Part shown: positions 8,719 to 19,184 of the stretch, piece after piece
How positions within the stretch are numbered: position 1 is the stretch's first letter
Layout of the letters: each line of letters begins with the position of its first letter
Assembly (NCBI GenBank): GCA_033344775.1
Contig: JAWPMT010000001.1
Location: 496,001 to 560,000, forward strand
Reading direction: 5' to 3'
Length of the DNA stretch: 64,000 nt
Source: Cytophagales bacterium
Lineage (GTDB): Bacteria > Bacteroidota > Bacteroidia > Cytophagales > Cyclobacteriaceae
Translations under genes and position numbers: made by a program
Notes under the pieces: generated by a model
Seen by the model: only the letters and a program-made list of their open reading frames with translations
What the model was told of the DNA's origin: nothing
Database searches by the model: none

Positions 8719-11700
8719 ATGACCACTCTGCCCATACCCGTGCGCATTCAGGGGCTCTTTCTGGAACATGACCAGCAGGTTTCTGCGCCTTCAGCAGATT
8801 TCTCTCAGCTGCCCTGGTTCGATGAGAAGCAAGGAACAGATGTCAATTTCACCACGCCTTTTATCAGCAAATACTGTCTGCGTCAGCCGTTTCAGGGCCC
8901 TGATAGCCTATTAGGAAAGGGCGTGCATCTGCATTTTGTCATTCCTCATTTCCTGGGTAGACGCGTTCCGGAAGGATTACCTGGTGCGCAGGAGATGCCT
9001 GCGGTACCCAATCGTTGGATCATTACCCGAAAAAATAAAGATGGGAACATGGAAAAACAGTGGTTCATCGAGAGTGACTACATTCATCATGAGAGCCACT
9101 CTCCTACGTACTATAGTTGCACCATTCCTTTTCATCAGGGCCGCCCCTATCGACATCTGGGTCGGGTAAGGGAATTTTCAGGCGTTCTACCACCAGAAGG
9201 TCAGGCTTCACAATATTTCAGAGGGTTGAACAATCATAAACCCATGACCGCTTTGGGCGCCGGAGACATCCACTTTGCCTCTTTCTATCCCAATTGTAAT
9301 ACCGCCTTCGGGCTGTTCGATCCTGAAGGGGAATTAGATGCGAAAACCACCTATACCGTCCAGGGTTGGCATTCGGTTTCCGATGACGACTTGATCTTTC
9401 AGTCCATCAAAACCTGGAATCAAAAAGAAGGCTACAACAATGTCGAACTTCAAAAAGACCTGAAAGCTTCCTTCGGACTGTTATATGATCCTGATGATAG
9501 CATTGGGAGTCCATTAACGCACATACCCTCCTCTGTTTTCTACGGGGCATTCCAATTTGATGGGAAACCCGCTGATCCTGATCATGAAAGCATCAAAGTT
9601 GCGGTGGGTTCCACCGGTACGGAAGCTTTGTCTGCGTTTGTAGCTTCTGAACTCGCAGGTGATCCATTTGCCAGTGAATTCGCCGGCAATAAACGTAACA
9701 TTGAAAACATCCTCGAATCGGCATTGATGTTCCCTAAACTCGACGGGGAACAAGTGGATGTGGGACCCAAATTTGATGAGGCCAGGCATACCGCAGGATT
9801 TCGTCCTTCACATGGTGGACACCTATGGAAAATCCAGGCGCAGGCACCCAATAAAGCCCCAGATGCCAAAGAAGCATTGGATATTCCTTCCCTTCCAGCC
9901 GGTCTGGGTGAAAAACTGGATGCACTGAATCAGGCACAGGCCAAATACCATCATGAGCACCAGAAGATCGTTGCACAACAACGGCAATTATATGCCGACT
10001 GGATCAAATATATGGAGGCACGCTACCCTCCTGAAGCCAATAGCAGCAACGACATAGCCGATCAAATCATGTATTTCCTGTCGCAACATGGCATCTCACC
10101 TTTATTGGATCAGATGGCGCACACGGGGATCCTTTCCTATGATCAGGATAAACACTGGGAACCTGTCCTTAGTAAGTATGACCTAAAGCATATTTTACTG
10201 AATGACGGCATAAATCTTAATCCCGAATCAGATAAATCGCCAGAGGAACAATTAAATGACCGGTTCAGCGCCACTTCGAATCAGCTAGTACAAACAATAT
10301 GGCAGCAATGGGAGACTAAATTATCTGGTGGGACCGTTCCTAAATTTGCCAGTAAGGTAGTAGAGGCATGGAATGACCTGACCCAGGCCATTGATAATGA
10401 AAATAACCAACGACATGCGCAATCTCCACAATTGTTCCTGAACAGGATCGATGGCCCGCGCTTCTGGGAACCCAAAGCCCCGGTGGTACTACTCTCTGGT
10501 TTGGAAGAAGGTGTTTCCAAAGTCAACTATTCCGTAGACCTACTTGAAGGTGATCGTAGCAACGAATCATTTATTGAAGAACTCTACAATAAGAACCTTC
10601 AGAAGTATAGCGAACAAATCTGGAGTCCATTCCTGATGGATTGGGAATTTGACCTGCATCAGACTACTGATTTACAAAAAGGGAGCTTCAGCGAAGATGC
10701 GATTCTGTCGAACTTTAAGCTGGATGGCACCAGCGCGGACTTCCTTCCCAACCAAACGACCAGCTTCCAACAAGTCCCTGGCGTCTTTTCCGGAACGGTC
10801 TTGATGAGTGCGCATACCCGAAGTACGTACTTATACGCCATCGAAGCTTTTTTTAGCAACTTCCTTAAAAAACATAACGTAGAGCTGTCCGAATCTTCAT
10901 TAAAAAACTTCCTGATGGAAGTCAACTGGGAAACTGCCTGTACGAATATTTCAGCAACGGATATACTTCAATCGCCACACTCGCCCAATCCTTATCAGAA
11001 GTTACAGGAGGCTTATCGTAAAATCGAACCTCAACATTTCCTTTCACAGACGTTGGACGGTTTTTATGAATCTTGTGTTCAGTTGAGGAAGGTCACGCAA
11101 TTCCCTATTGCCGAACCTATCGGCTTTGAATATGAACGTCAGTTTACCGAACTTGTCAAAGCAACGGTACAACTCGAACGGCACATGTCACCAGAAATCG
11201 CCTTTGATTTCAATCCGCTACCTAGTGGAAAATTTTACCTGAACCGATTGCAAGTGCTGGATAATTTTGGAATCAGTACCCCCATTCGCACCAACTATGA
11301 CGTGCCTTTTGCAGAACCGCTTTGTACCGCTGCAAATGAAGCATTCCTCAAGCCACGCATCGCACAACCCGCTCGTTTGAGCTTACGATGGTTGTCTGCA
11401 TCCGATTCGGTCACACCAACTAACGATGACCCAATCACCTCACCAGTTTGTGGATGGTTAGTCAACAACTACCTGGACAATTCACTGATGGTGTATGATG
11501 CTACGGGTAATGGTTTAGGATCATTGAATCAGGACATGGAATGGCAAGTGGTCCCGTGGAAGACAGCACCCTCATCAGAAACGGAAATTGCCAATATACA
11601 CCTCCGTCAGGTAATCCAAAAGATCAAAGGCTTACCCAACTTCCTTTCAGATACGGAGAATGCTTTGCATCACATTTCACCCCACGAAGCCTTACAACAT

Positions 11701-12426
11701 CCGTTGAGAAGCGACCTGATTGGCAAACCCATGGCGGTGGTCCGTGCAGCAGTTGGTCTGGAACTGCAGGGAATTCCCCACCTGGATCAAAGCTGGGCCT
11801 CTCTCTTACATGACCTCCAAAACTGTCATTTAAAGCCGGCCTGGGGACCGGAAGAGCGCAACAACCAAAACTGGACTACTGTAGCATTCCCTTGTCGCAT
11901 CGGAGAACACATGCAGCTCAACGATGGCCTGATCGGATATTGGGTCGAAAATGAGCAAACTCCTTATGGAGATTTCATTGCTCCTCAAACCGAAAATCAA
12001 TCGGGTTTAGATCAGGGGGTCAATGAATATACGCCTGGCATATTCCAGGGTCTTTCTTTAAAACTAAATGCTGAAAAGACCTATCTCTCCATGATCATGG
12101 ACCCACATGGACTGATACACGCCACCACAGGTATACTGCCGACGAAAGCCCTGTCCATACCTCCGGAGCACTATCTTCCACAGCTTAAGAAACTGAAGGT
12201 CTGGTTCCGCAGTAGCCCGATCTTACAACCGCAGGCATTGAAACAAAAAGTACAACTGGACCTACCCAAAATTCCTGAATTGGAATGGCGTTGGTGGGAC
12301 CCCAAAGACGGAACGTCTACCATCGAAAAATACAACCAGAACCCGGACGTAAAACTGGCTCTGAAAGAAGGTTGGTTGTTGCTCGAGGAACCTGTTGAAG
12401 ACCAAAAATCCAACGAACCATCATGA
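8719..12426 (+). CDS. 1235-aa protein of unknown function
   Basis: I cannot assign a function. The N-terminal 200 residues are beta-rich, with the pattern G-V-H-L-H-F-V-I-P at about 68-76 and V-P-N-R-W-I-I-T-R at about 96-104. I have the impression that this pairing recurs in other large uncharacterised bacterial proteins, but cannot name a family. A helical, Gln/Glu-rich stretch follows at about 390-440 (AQAKYHHEHQK, QRQLYADWIKYMEARYPPE). The rest mixes alpha and beta with no obvious catalytic motif. There is no signal peptide or membrane segment. It begins 40 bases after the second fibre gene, and its stop overlaps the start of the next gene (ATGA), so the genes are almost certainly translated from one message. 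It may be a structural part of the same complex. Confidence 0.8.
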   Translation: MTTLPIPVRIQGLFLEHDQQVSAPSADFSQLPWFDEKQGTDVNFTTPFISKYCLRQPFQGPDSLLGKGVHLHFVIPHFLGRRVPEGLPGAQEMPAVPNRWIITRKNKDGNMEKQWFIESDYIHHESHSPTYYSCTIPFHQGRPYRHLGRVREFSGVLPPEGQASQYFRGLNNHKPMTALGAGDIHFASFYPNCNTAFGLFDPEGELDAKTTYTVQGWHSVSDDDLIFQSIKTWNQKEGYNNVELQKDLKASFGLLYDPDDSIGSPLTHIPSSVFYGAFQFDGKPADPDHESIKVAVGSTGTEALSAFVASELAGDPFASEFAGNKRNIENILESALMFPKLDGEQVDVGPKFDEARHTAGFRPSHGGHLWKIQAQAPNKAPDAKEALDIPSLPAGLGEKLDALNQAQAKYHHEHQKIVAQQRQLYADWIKYMEARYPPEANSSNDIADQIMYFLSQHGISPLLDQMAHTGILSYDQDKHWEPVLSKYDLKHILLNDGINLNPESDKSPEEQLNDRFSATSNQLVQTIWQQWETKLSGGTVPKFASKVVEAWNDLTQAIDNENNQRHAQSPQLFLNRIDGPRFWEPKAPVVLLSGLEEGVSKVNYSVDLLEGDRSNESFIEELYNKNLQKYSEQIWSPFLMDWEFDLHQTTDLQKGSFSEDAILSNFKLDGTSADFLPNQTTSFQQVPGVFSGTVLMSAHTRSTYLYAIEAFFSNFLKKHNVELSESSLKNFLMEVNWETACTNISATDILQSPHSPNPYQKLQEAYRKIEPQHFLSQTLDGFYESCVQLRKVTQFPIAEPIGFEYERQFTELVKATVQLERHMSPEIAFDFNPLPSGKFYLNRLQVLDNFGISTPIRTNYDVPFAEPLCTAANEAFLKPRIAQPARLSLRWLSASDSVTPTNDDPITSPVCGWLVNNYLDNSLMVYDATGNGLGSLNQDMEWQVVPWKTAPSSETEIANIHLRQVIQKIKGLPNFLSDTENALHHISPHEALQHPLRSDLIGKPMAVVRAAVGLELQGIPHLDQSWASLLHDLQNCHLKPAWGPEERNNQNWTTVAFPCRIGEHMQLNDGLIGYWVENEQTPYGDFIAPQTENQSGLDQGVNEYTPGIFQGLSLKLNAEKTYLSMIMDPHGLIHATTGILPTKALSIPPEHYLPQLKKLKVWFRSSPILQPQALKQKVQLDLPKIPELEWRWWDPKDGTSTIEKYNQNPDVKLALKEGWLLLEEPVEDQKSNEPS

Positions 12427-14063
12427 ATGGACTAAAAGCACTATATCGATTGCTGGAACTGGTTCCCGAACAGGCTGATGATATACTTATCCGGGCCCAT
12501 GAATTAGAAGTGAAAATTCAAGCGTTTCGGGGCGAAGTAGCGACCCATGAAGAAACGGCGACCTCCTGGATCAGTAATGAGTTTGATCACGTACCTGATC
12601 AGATTGACGCGTTGATCACCTTTTTTCAAAATGGATTACAAACGAGTTCTTTCTTTGAAAAAATCAAGCATCAGGACCTCTCTCCCTTATTTACTTTGAC
12701 CCAGACTACAGACGAATCAAACCAGGATTTGATCGCCTTGAAAATAAAGGAACTGAAAACTTTCCTTGAGCCGCTTGCCATCAAAGATGCAGACGAGGTT
12801 TTCAGCGCTATCAAGGAAATTCTTCATGAAATCAGGCACCCCTCAAACGACACGCCCACGGAGGCCTCCCTGAAACAGACTTACGATCATTTGAACAAGG
12901 ACCTATTACAAAAAAAGGTCAATGTAGTTGTCGAAAAGCTAACTGGTATTCCTCTAACGAGTGAGGCAAATACCATTGGGGGAGCCCCTGAAAAAGTAAT
13001 GGAAGCCATCGATGAGGCCATTCCTGAAGTGGAAGGTCAATTCAATTCCTTTGAACAAGAACAAGTGACCATTTCTAGTTCAGTGATCCTCGCCAAAACC
13101 CTGGAACCCATCTTTCTGAAAGTCATCTCTGCACTACCCTTGCAGGAGTTGGGCATTGATCCTCATGATCCTACATTCAAGACCCTCTGGTCAAGGTTTT
13201 TGACTGAAGTACATCAGATCGACAGTTCCTCTATCCCCAACACAATCAAAAGCGCACTTCAAACCCTGGCCAAGGTCTGCGAAGCTAACCTTTCTGCTGA
13301 TCATGCACTCCATGACCTTTCGATAATGATTCAAAAGCTGCATCTGATCGTCAGCTATTTCATTGATAATGGCTTATTCGTTCCTTTAAAAGTAAAATGG
13401 TTATCTCAAGACGAATCCATTCCAGACCATCACGGACTCAATCAGGAAAGGCAAGCCATCAAGGCCGCCCAGGCCCAACAAAATGTACAGCAACCCCAAA
13501 CACTTACCCATACAGGAGTTGACGCTACCACGCCTACCCCGGCTACAAGTGGTCAAACCACATCAGCCAAAACACCTGCAACAGTTGCCTTTGGTGGCTT
13601 ACTCGGTAGCGACCATCAGAAACAAGCAGCAACCTTGTTGAATGGGGATGTTTTTGCCCAACCGATGGCCAAGATCAATGAGTGGATTAAACAATTGATT
13701 GATTCCGTCAAAGACCTGCCTCATGAAATGAAGGCCGCCTGGAATCAGAAAGAAATCAACAACCTGGACGACCTGATCCACTGGGTAATGAAGAAAATAA
13801 AAACACTCATCAACGAACTGATCGAAGGGCTCCAAAACCTGATACTTCAAGTGATAACTGCCTTGCGTGACGCCACAAACATGTTGCTTGGCCTGACCCT
13901 TAACATCAAGGTTCCCGGAAACTTCATGCAGCAATGGGCACCAGGACTGAGTGCACTGAATTCCGTCAATTTGTTTTGCCTAGTTCTGGCGGTCCCATGG
14001 GATGTATTGATGAAATTTAAGGATTTACAGGTCACAGACCTGGAATCCTGGATAAAGAATTAA
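12423..14063 (+). CDS. 546-aa mainly helical protein of unknown function
   Basis: No family is recognised. Residues 1-350 are predominantly helical, with acidic and hydrophobic heptad-like patterns. A Thr/Pro/Ala-rich linker lies at about 355-392. The C-terminal 150 residues contain long amphipathic helices (MKKIKTLINELIEGLQNLILQVITALRD) and end in a hydrophobic stretch around LFCLVLAVPWDVL. The two-part layout could be a scaffold plus a membrane-active or docking domain, but this is inference. The ATG overlaps the stop of the preceding gene by four bases. A 120-base gap follows before the next gene. Confidence 0.75.
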   Translation: MNGLKALYRLLELVPEQADDILIRAHELEVKIQAFRGEVATHEETATSWISNEFDHVPDQIDALITFFQNGLQTSSFFEKIKHQDLSPLFTLTQTTDESNQDLIALKIKELKTFLEPLAIKDADEVFSAIKEILHEIRHPSNDTPTEASLKQTYDHLNKDLLQKKVNVVVEKLTGIPLTSEANTIGGAPEKVMEAIDEAIPEVEGQFNSFEQEQVTISSSVILAKTLEPIFLKVISALPLQELGIDPHDPTFKTLWSRFLTEVHQIDSSSIPNTIKSALQTLAKVCEANLSADHALHDLSIMIQKLHLIVSYFIDNGLFVPLKVKWLSQDESIPDHHGLNQERQAIKAAQAQQNVQQPQTLTHTGVDATTPTPATSGQTTSAKTPATVAFGGLLGSDHQKQAATLLNGDVFAQPMAKINEWIKQLIDSVKDLPHEMKAAWNQKEINNLDDLIHWVMKKIKTLINELIEGLQNLILQVITALRDATNMLLGLTLNIKVPGNFMQQWAPGLSALNSVNLFCLVLAVPWDVLMKFKDLQVTDLESWIKN

Positions 14064-14183
14064 ACACAAAAATTAATCGTAAAAATAAATCGAAGAACAT
14101 GTACTTGAATTCAATGAAACTCCAATTCAGATTGGGTTATAGTAGTTCTGGGATTGTCCTTCAGCATCGAAAAATATAAAATA

Positions 14184-15035
14184 ATGGCAGGACCAAATAC
14201 GGGAGGATCACAGCCTCCACAAACTCAACCCTCAGCTGGAGCTACCGGCACCCCGCAAAATCCAAATGAAAAATTGGGAATTGAATGGAAAGCAAGCGCC
14301 GCAGCTCAATTGGCTTCTATCATGGAACAAGCCTTTGACAATCAAGAGGCCCTAAAAGAAGAAAGTGCAGCGAGACAATCAAAAATACTTACGGTTTTAA
14401 AACCAGTTTCGTCAATTTTAGATATTACCTCTAATGCACTATCGGACGCCCAATCCATTGTTAGCAATAAACAATCCGTATGGAGTGGGGAGTCAGGCTA
14501 CTTTAGTAGTGCATTTGATTTTGCAGAAACCATAATTAACAATTCGGAAAAGATAGTTTCGAATAATTCCGTTAGCATACCGAATGCAAAAACCGCCGCA
14601 AATAACGCCTGGAATATTGTCAACCTGATTTACAATAAAATAAAATCCATTAGATCCGAAGTTGCGATTCCCTCCAATGAAAGTGATTTTAATGAGATAG
14701 GTAAAAAATGGGAAAACGTCCCTCAAGCGCAAAAATCTGTCAGTGTTACCAAGCAATTCTGTAGTAGTCTCAAACTCAATTATCAAATGCAATACTTTGA
14801 ATCATATGATCCAATTGACTACCAGAAACAGGCTTACAACCTGTCTATCGCTCAGACATTCTTTGGCCTAACAAAAGATGTCGTGGATTTTGCTACTGGA
14901 ATTCTTTCTGCAGACGAAGGACAGAGTCCTCAAGCCATACTCACGGAGTTCTTAATGAACAGTGTCAAAACCGGAGAACCTAGTTATGAAGATTTGAAGA
15001 AAGCTGTTTGTGTACCTAACCCTGCTCAACCTTAA
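14184..15035 (+). CDS. 283-aa helical protein of unknown function
   Basis: No family is recognised. I place the start at the ATG at 14184 (MAGPNTGGSQPP) rather than at a TTG ten codons upstream. The first 45 residues are Gly/Pro/Gln/Ser-rich and probably disordered. The remainder is helical and rich in Ser, Asn, Ala and Ile, including a stretch with repeated small residues (NNSEKIVSNNSVSIPNAKTAANNAWNIV). There is no signal peptide or transmembrane helix. It lies 52 bases before the DUF6603-like gene and has lower G+C-looking codons than its neighbours. Its size and helical bundle character would fit a cargo or adaptor of the cluster, but nothing in the sequence proves that. Confidence 0.7.
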   Translation: MAGPNTGGSQPPQTQPSAGATGTPQNPNEKLGIEWKASAAAQLASIMEQAFDNQEALKEESAARQSKILTVLKPVSSILDITSNALSDAQSIVSNKQSVWSGESGYFSSAFDFAETIINNSEKIVSNNSVSIPNAKTAANNAWNIVNLIYNKIKSIRSEVAIPSNESDFNEIGKKWENVPQAQKSVSVTKQFCSSLKLNYQMQYFESYDPIDYQKQAYNLSIAQTFFGLTKDVVDFATGILSADEGQSPQAILTEFLMNSVKTGEPSYEDLKKAVCVPNPAQP

Positions 15036-15087
15036 TATCCACTAAAAAATATAGTTCATGTCACAATGAACTAACCAACAAAGCCAA

Positions 15088-18000
15088 ATGAACACCTTCA
15101 TTACAAAACTGGAAAACCAGACCGGACTGGATTTATCTGCTCTGCACCTAGGAGTTGGCAAGCAAGGAATGGCTTTTGCTGCAGATTTAGATGGGGAAGT
15201 CCCTTCGATAGCGGGCCTTTTATCTGCCTTGGGCCTAGAAGTTCCAAATGAAGGTAATGGGATAAAGCACTGTAGGGTACAGATTGCGCTTGGGTACGAA
15301 GCTCGCAGAGGAAGCACCGATTATCAGACGGTGGCAAAAGTCACGCTGATCGGTCCATTGCAATTGCGTGATTTGTTTGAAGGAATTGATATCCCTCCTG
15401 AAATCATCCCTGAAGTCGATAAAATCCAGTTGCGATTTGAAGCAGACAAGATCGGTAAGGGAACAACAGCAACTACATCGATTGAAATACAATTTGAACT
15501 TAGTTATACACTTTCTACAGGACAAGGACCTAACATTCTGTCAGGTGTTTATCAGCATTTCACTCAAGGAAGTAATGAAGTGAACGGTATCGCCGGAGGC
15601 ATTCATTCGGCTGGCAATCCATTCGCTGGCCTGAATTTGGACATTGGCCACCTACTGGATGTTCATCTGACCCAACCCTTCTTTATCCACCTGAAAGACA
15701 ATACTGATGACATCACACTCATCGGAACGTCGATTGATCTGTCGGCGGGACTACCGATTCCCCAGGATTCTCCTTTGCATGACTATTTGGCTAAAGGGAC
15801 CGTGAACATCAAACATGGTCTGGCGATGTTCAGCAGTGCCGTACTTTCAAAATCGGCAGAAACCTGGGCAAACGAGTTGTTAAGGAATGTCGGGATTGCT
15901 CCACTCCCTTTGACTTCCTCGATAGGCACCTACACCAGTATTTCTAAAGGCCTCAATATTACTGGATATTCAGACTTTACGCATTCCTTGAGTATTGAAG
16001 ATTGGATAGGCTCCTGGCTAAAGAATCACATTGCATCTGGTGTTATGGACGGGATTGATAAACTGTTTCCGTCTTTGTCTATTACAGAGTTATTCTTCGG
16101 GTATCATGAAGGCAGCAGCATTTCCATGGGTGCAAAAGCCATACTTACTTTGAAAAATGGCCAGTACACCAAGCTGCCATTAGAGTTTAGGGCCATTGAG
16201 GGTAAAACTGGCTGGACCATTGAAAGTAAGACAATGTTCGCCTCTCCTCTCCCGCTCAACGAACTTTTGAATGACTTACTGGGAAGCTTAGACCTGGGTT
16301 GCCCGTTCCACAGCATGGGGCTGGATGTAGTGAGCATGGATGTTACTTATGGCATCACGGATAAAACCATCGGATTTGGACTGGGCCTGGACAAAGCAGG
16401 CGCACCTGCTAAGTTGAACCAGGACAAAACAGATAGCTTTTTTGTTCAGGTTTATAAGTCAAGTACGTTACTTGAGCTACAGCTTAGGGACGGTATGAAC
16501 CTCGGACAATTGCTGGGTTTTGTGGATCCTTTATTTGGATTAGAGGACATCACGCTCGAATCAGTGAAGTTCAAGATACCGCTTGCTGATGTTAAGAGTA
16601 CGGAAACGAACTACAGTTTTAGCACCACCTTTAAACAAGGTGATGATACTTTTAACATAGCAGGTGCACTGGACAAACACACGACTGGCTCTTCCTCTAC
16701 GAGTCTCATGGGTTTACGTATATCATCCCCGAGTGGTGCGGCATTAAGCCTAAATGGCCTGCCCTTGACACTGAGCATCAAAGAGTTCTTCCTCGCAAGT
16801 CTGGTTTCCGATAACGCCCCTGCTTCGATCCTTTTCCATGCAGACCTTAATCTCGGTTTAGATTTAGACCTCAGTACTTTACCCGTATTGGGAAAGTTTT
16901 TGTCAGAAGCCCAATTCAAATTTAACCAACTGAATTTTTCCTATGCTTCGGGGCAGACACAACCTACCGAACTACAGGCGATCAATATACTATTGCATTC
17001 ATTTAACGGTGTGCCTTTTTATACGCCACAGCCTGCACTTAGAAGCCAACAAGCACCGACAATCAATTATCCAAAAGGATTCAGTCTTCAAGGTGCCTTA
17101 ATTCTTGGAGAGAATGCGGAAAGCATTCCACTTCACACGCAATTCTCCGGAGGTCCGGGACAAAGTGGAAGTGCGTCGAAAGCTCCAGCCAAACCAAGTC
17201 ACCTCGGAAAGCAATATGGCCCCATCATTCTGGACAGTGTCTCCCTGGCTTCTCGAGATGGTGGCGTTGGCCTGAAATTCACAGGCGGATTGATGATCGG
17301 GCCGGTCACATTCGAGTTGATCAATTTTGAGATCACCAGTCCATTGGATCATTTCGATCCGGATATCAGCATCGATGGGCTGGGACTTGATGTCAAAAAA
17401 GGTGCATTGAACCTGGAAGGGCTCATGTTGAAGGATCATTTCCAAATCCCCGACAAAAACGGAAAACCCGAAGAAGTGGATGGCTTCAGCGGAGAATTGG
17501 TTATCGACTACAAACAATATAGCCTTGCCGCTTTAGGCTCCTATGCCCAATTAAAAGACGGCACACCTTCTCTTTTTCTTTACGCTTTCCTGGGCACACC
17601 ACTAGGGGGTCCACCAATCTTCTTCGTTACCGGGGTGGCAGCAGGTTTTGGTTACAACCGAACCTTGGAATTACCATCACCGACGGGCATCAGCACCTTC
17701 CCTTTGATCGAGCCCGTAATGGGTACCCCACCGGCGGGAAGTTTGGCAACGGAGTTTGATGCCATGAACATGGACTTCAAACCCAAAGAAGGCGCGTTCT
17801 GGGGAGCCATTGGTGTCCGGGGTGAAAGCTTCAAAATGGTGCAGAGTTTCATCCTGCTGGATGTACAATTCAACGATCACATTGAGGTAGACATCATCGG
17901 GATCTCTAACATGACTTTCCCTACGCCTAAAGAAGAAGGATCGCAAGGGAACAACAACACCCATCCTTTAGCAAAAATCATCATTGGGATCATCGCAAGA

Positions 18001-19182
18001 TACCTTCCGGAAAAAGGCATTCTGACCATTAAAGGGGCCTTTCAACCCGGCACGTACGTACTGAACCCAAATGCGCATATTACAGGGAGTTTTGGGATGT
18101 TAAGCGTGTTTGCCACCCAAACAGATGGATTCTATAAAGACGCTAGAGAAGGAGAATTCGTCTTAAGTATTGGAGGATATCCGGCACACTTCCCTGTCAA
18201 GTCTTATTATCCGCAACCACAGCGCATACGTCTCAACTGGCAGGTCAACCCCATTCTTTCCGTAAAAGCCAGTGGCTATTTTGCCATTGTTCCTGATGCC
18301 ATGTTGGCCGGGGGCGTATTTGAAGCATTGTATCGCATTGGCGGATTTTTATCCATCAGCGCCTCTTTCACCCTGGCAGCGGACTTCAAGATCTTCTGGA
18401 AGCCCTACCATTACACGGCACAGATCTCGCTTTCCATTGATGTACAAGCCTCCTTCAATATACCTTTGGTGTTCTTCACATTGCACTTTCCATTCAATAT
18501 GGAGTTTGGTGCAAACCTCGACATCTGGGGGCCTCCTTTTGCGGGAAAAGGCCAGGTGTTCGTACATGCGGTGGTTACATTTACGGTTGATGTAAGTTTT
18601 GGAAATGCCTCACCCGCCTTACCCGCCATTGATTGGGAGGAGTTTCAGACTAGTTTTCTTCCAGAGCCACACAAAATGCTGACGGCTTCAGTCACCGACG
18701 GCCTGATATCCACAACGGATGATATGCATATTGTGAATCCAAAGGAAATCAGTATCGAATGTCATACGGGCTTCCCACTTACCTCCATTGCATATGGAAA
18801 TACTTCAAATCCGTGCAAAAGCGATTTTGGCATTGCTCCCATGGGCTTACTATCTGATCTAAAGTCAGAACTTACCATAAGCATCAAACAAAATGGCGAA
18901 GATGTAACGAAAGACTTCTCTTATACAGAACTTTCCAGGGACTTACCTGCCGCTCTTTGGGAATTAGGCACAGGAGCCAATACACCTGAAAAAACCTATG
19001 GAAAGGGACTGGTTACGGATCTGGTCTGTGGAGTTAAGATCATCGCTACGGGACAGCCTTCCTCGAATAATACCAGTTCTATTGGTGGTATTCCACCGGA
19101 TTTATTAGAACTGCCAGCAGCACGATCATTTGATGATTTTGACTATGCCAACTTCAGTAGTGGAATCATTAAAAGCCTTTAA
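15088..19182 (+). CDS. DUF6603-like giant beta-rich protein
   Basis: This 1364-residue protein resembles the DUF6603 group of large uncharacterised proteins. The core around residues 835-860 (LGGPPIFFVTGVAAGFGYNR) and the later GAIGVRGESFKMVQSFILLDVQF are the features I recognise. The sequence is dominated by alternating hydrophobic strands such as ASGYFAIVPDAMLAGG and GGFLSISASFTLAADFKIFW, with many Gly and Asn turns. That suggests a long repetitive beta structure such as a solenoid or barrel-like sheet. No signal peptide, lipobox or catalytic motif is visible. It sits 52 bases after the 283-aa gene and two bases before the next gene, so it is part of the operon. Family assignment is from memory of motifs, and the function of that family is unknown. 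Confidence 0.7.
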   Translation: MNTFITKLENQTGLDLSALHLGVGKQGMAFAADLDGEVPSIAGLLSALGLEVPNEGNGIKHCRVQIALGYEARRGSTDYQTVAKVTLIGPLQLRDLFEGIDIPPEIIPEVDKIQLRFEADKIGKGTTATTSIEIQFELSYTLSTGQGPNILSGVYQHFTQGSNEVNGIAGGIHSAGNPFAGLNLDIGHLLDVHLTQPFFIHLKDNTDDITLIGTSIDLSAGLPIPQDSPLHDYLAKGTVNIKHGLAMFSSAVLSKSAETWANELLRNVGIAPLPLTSSIGTYTSISKGLNITGYSDFTHSLSIEDWIGSWLKNHIASGVMDGIDKLFPSLSITELFFGYHEGSSISMGAKAILTLKNGQYTKLPLEFRAIEGKTGWTIESKTMFASPLPLNELLNDLLGSLDLGCPFHSMGLDVVSMDVTYGITDKTIGFGLGLDKAGAPAKLNQDKTDSFFVQVYKSSTLLELQLRDGMNLGQLLGFVDPLFGLEDITLESVKFKIPLADVKSTETNYSFSTTFKQGDDTFNIAGALDKHTTGSSSTSLMGLRISSPSGAALSLNGLPLTLSIKEFFLASLVSDNAPASILFHADLNLGLDLDLSTLPVLGKFLSEAQFKFNQLNFSYASGQTQPTELQAINILLHSFNGVPFYTPQPALRSQQAPTINYPKGFSLQGALILGENAESIPLHTQFSGGPGQSGSASKAPAKPSHLGKQYGPIILDSVSLASRDGGVGLKFTGGLMIGPVTFELINFEITSPLDHFDPDISIDGLGLDVKKGALNLEGLMLKDHFQIPDKNGKPEEVDGFSGELVIDYKQYSLAALGSYAQLKDGTPSLFLYAFLGTPLGGPPIFFVTGVAAGFGYNRTLELPSPTGISTFPLIEPVMGTPPAGSLATEFDAMNMDFKPKEGAFWGAIGVRGESFKMVQSFILLDVQFNDHIEVDIIGISNMTFPTPKEEGSQGNNNTHPLAKIIIGIIARYLPEKGILTIKGAFQPGTYVLNPNAHITGSFGMLSVFATQTDGFYKDAREGEFVLSIGGYPAHFPVKSYYPQPQRIRLNWQVNPILSVKASGYFAIVPDAMLAGGVFEALYRIGGFLSISASFTLAADFKIFWKPYHYTAQISLSIDVQASFNIPLVFFTLHFPFNMEFGANLDIWGPPFAGKGQVFVHAVVTFTVDVSFGNASPALPAIDWEEFQTSFLPEPHKMLTASVTDGLISTTDDMHIVNPKEISIECHTGFPLTSIAYGNTSNPCKSDFGIAPMGLLSDLKSELTISIKQNGEDVTKDFSYTELSRDLPAALWELGTGANTPEKTYGKGLVTDLVCGVKIIATGQPSSNNTSSIGGIPPDLLELPAARSFDDFDYANFSSGIIKSL

Positions 19183-19184
19183 CC

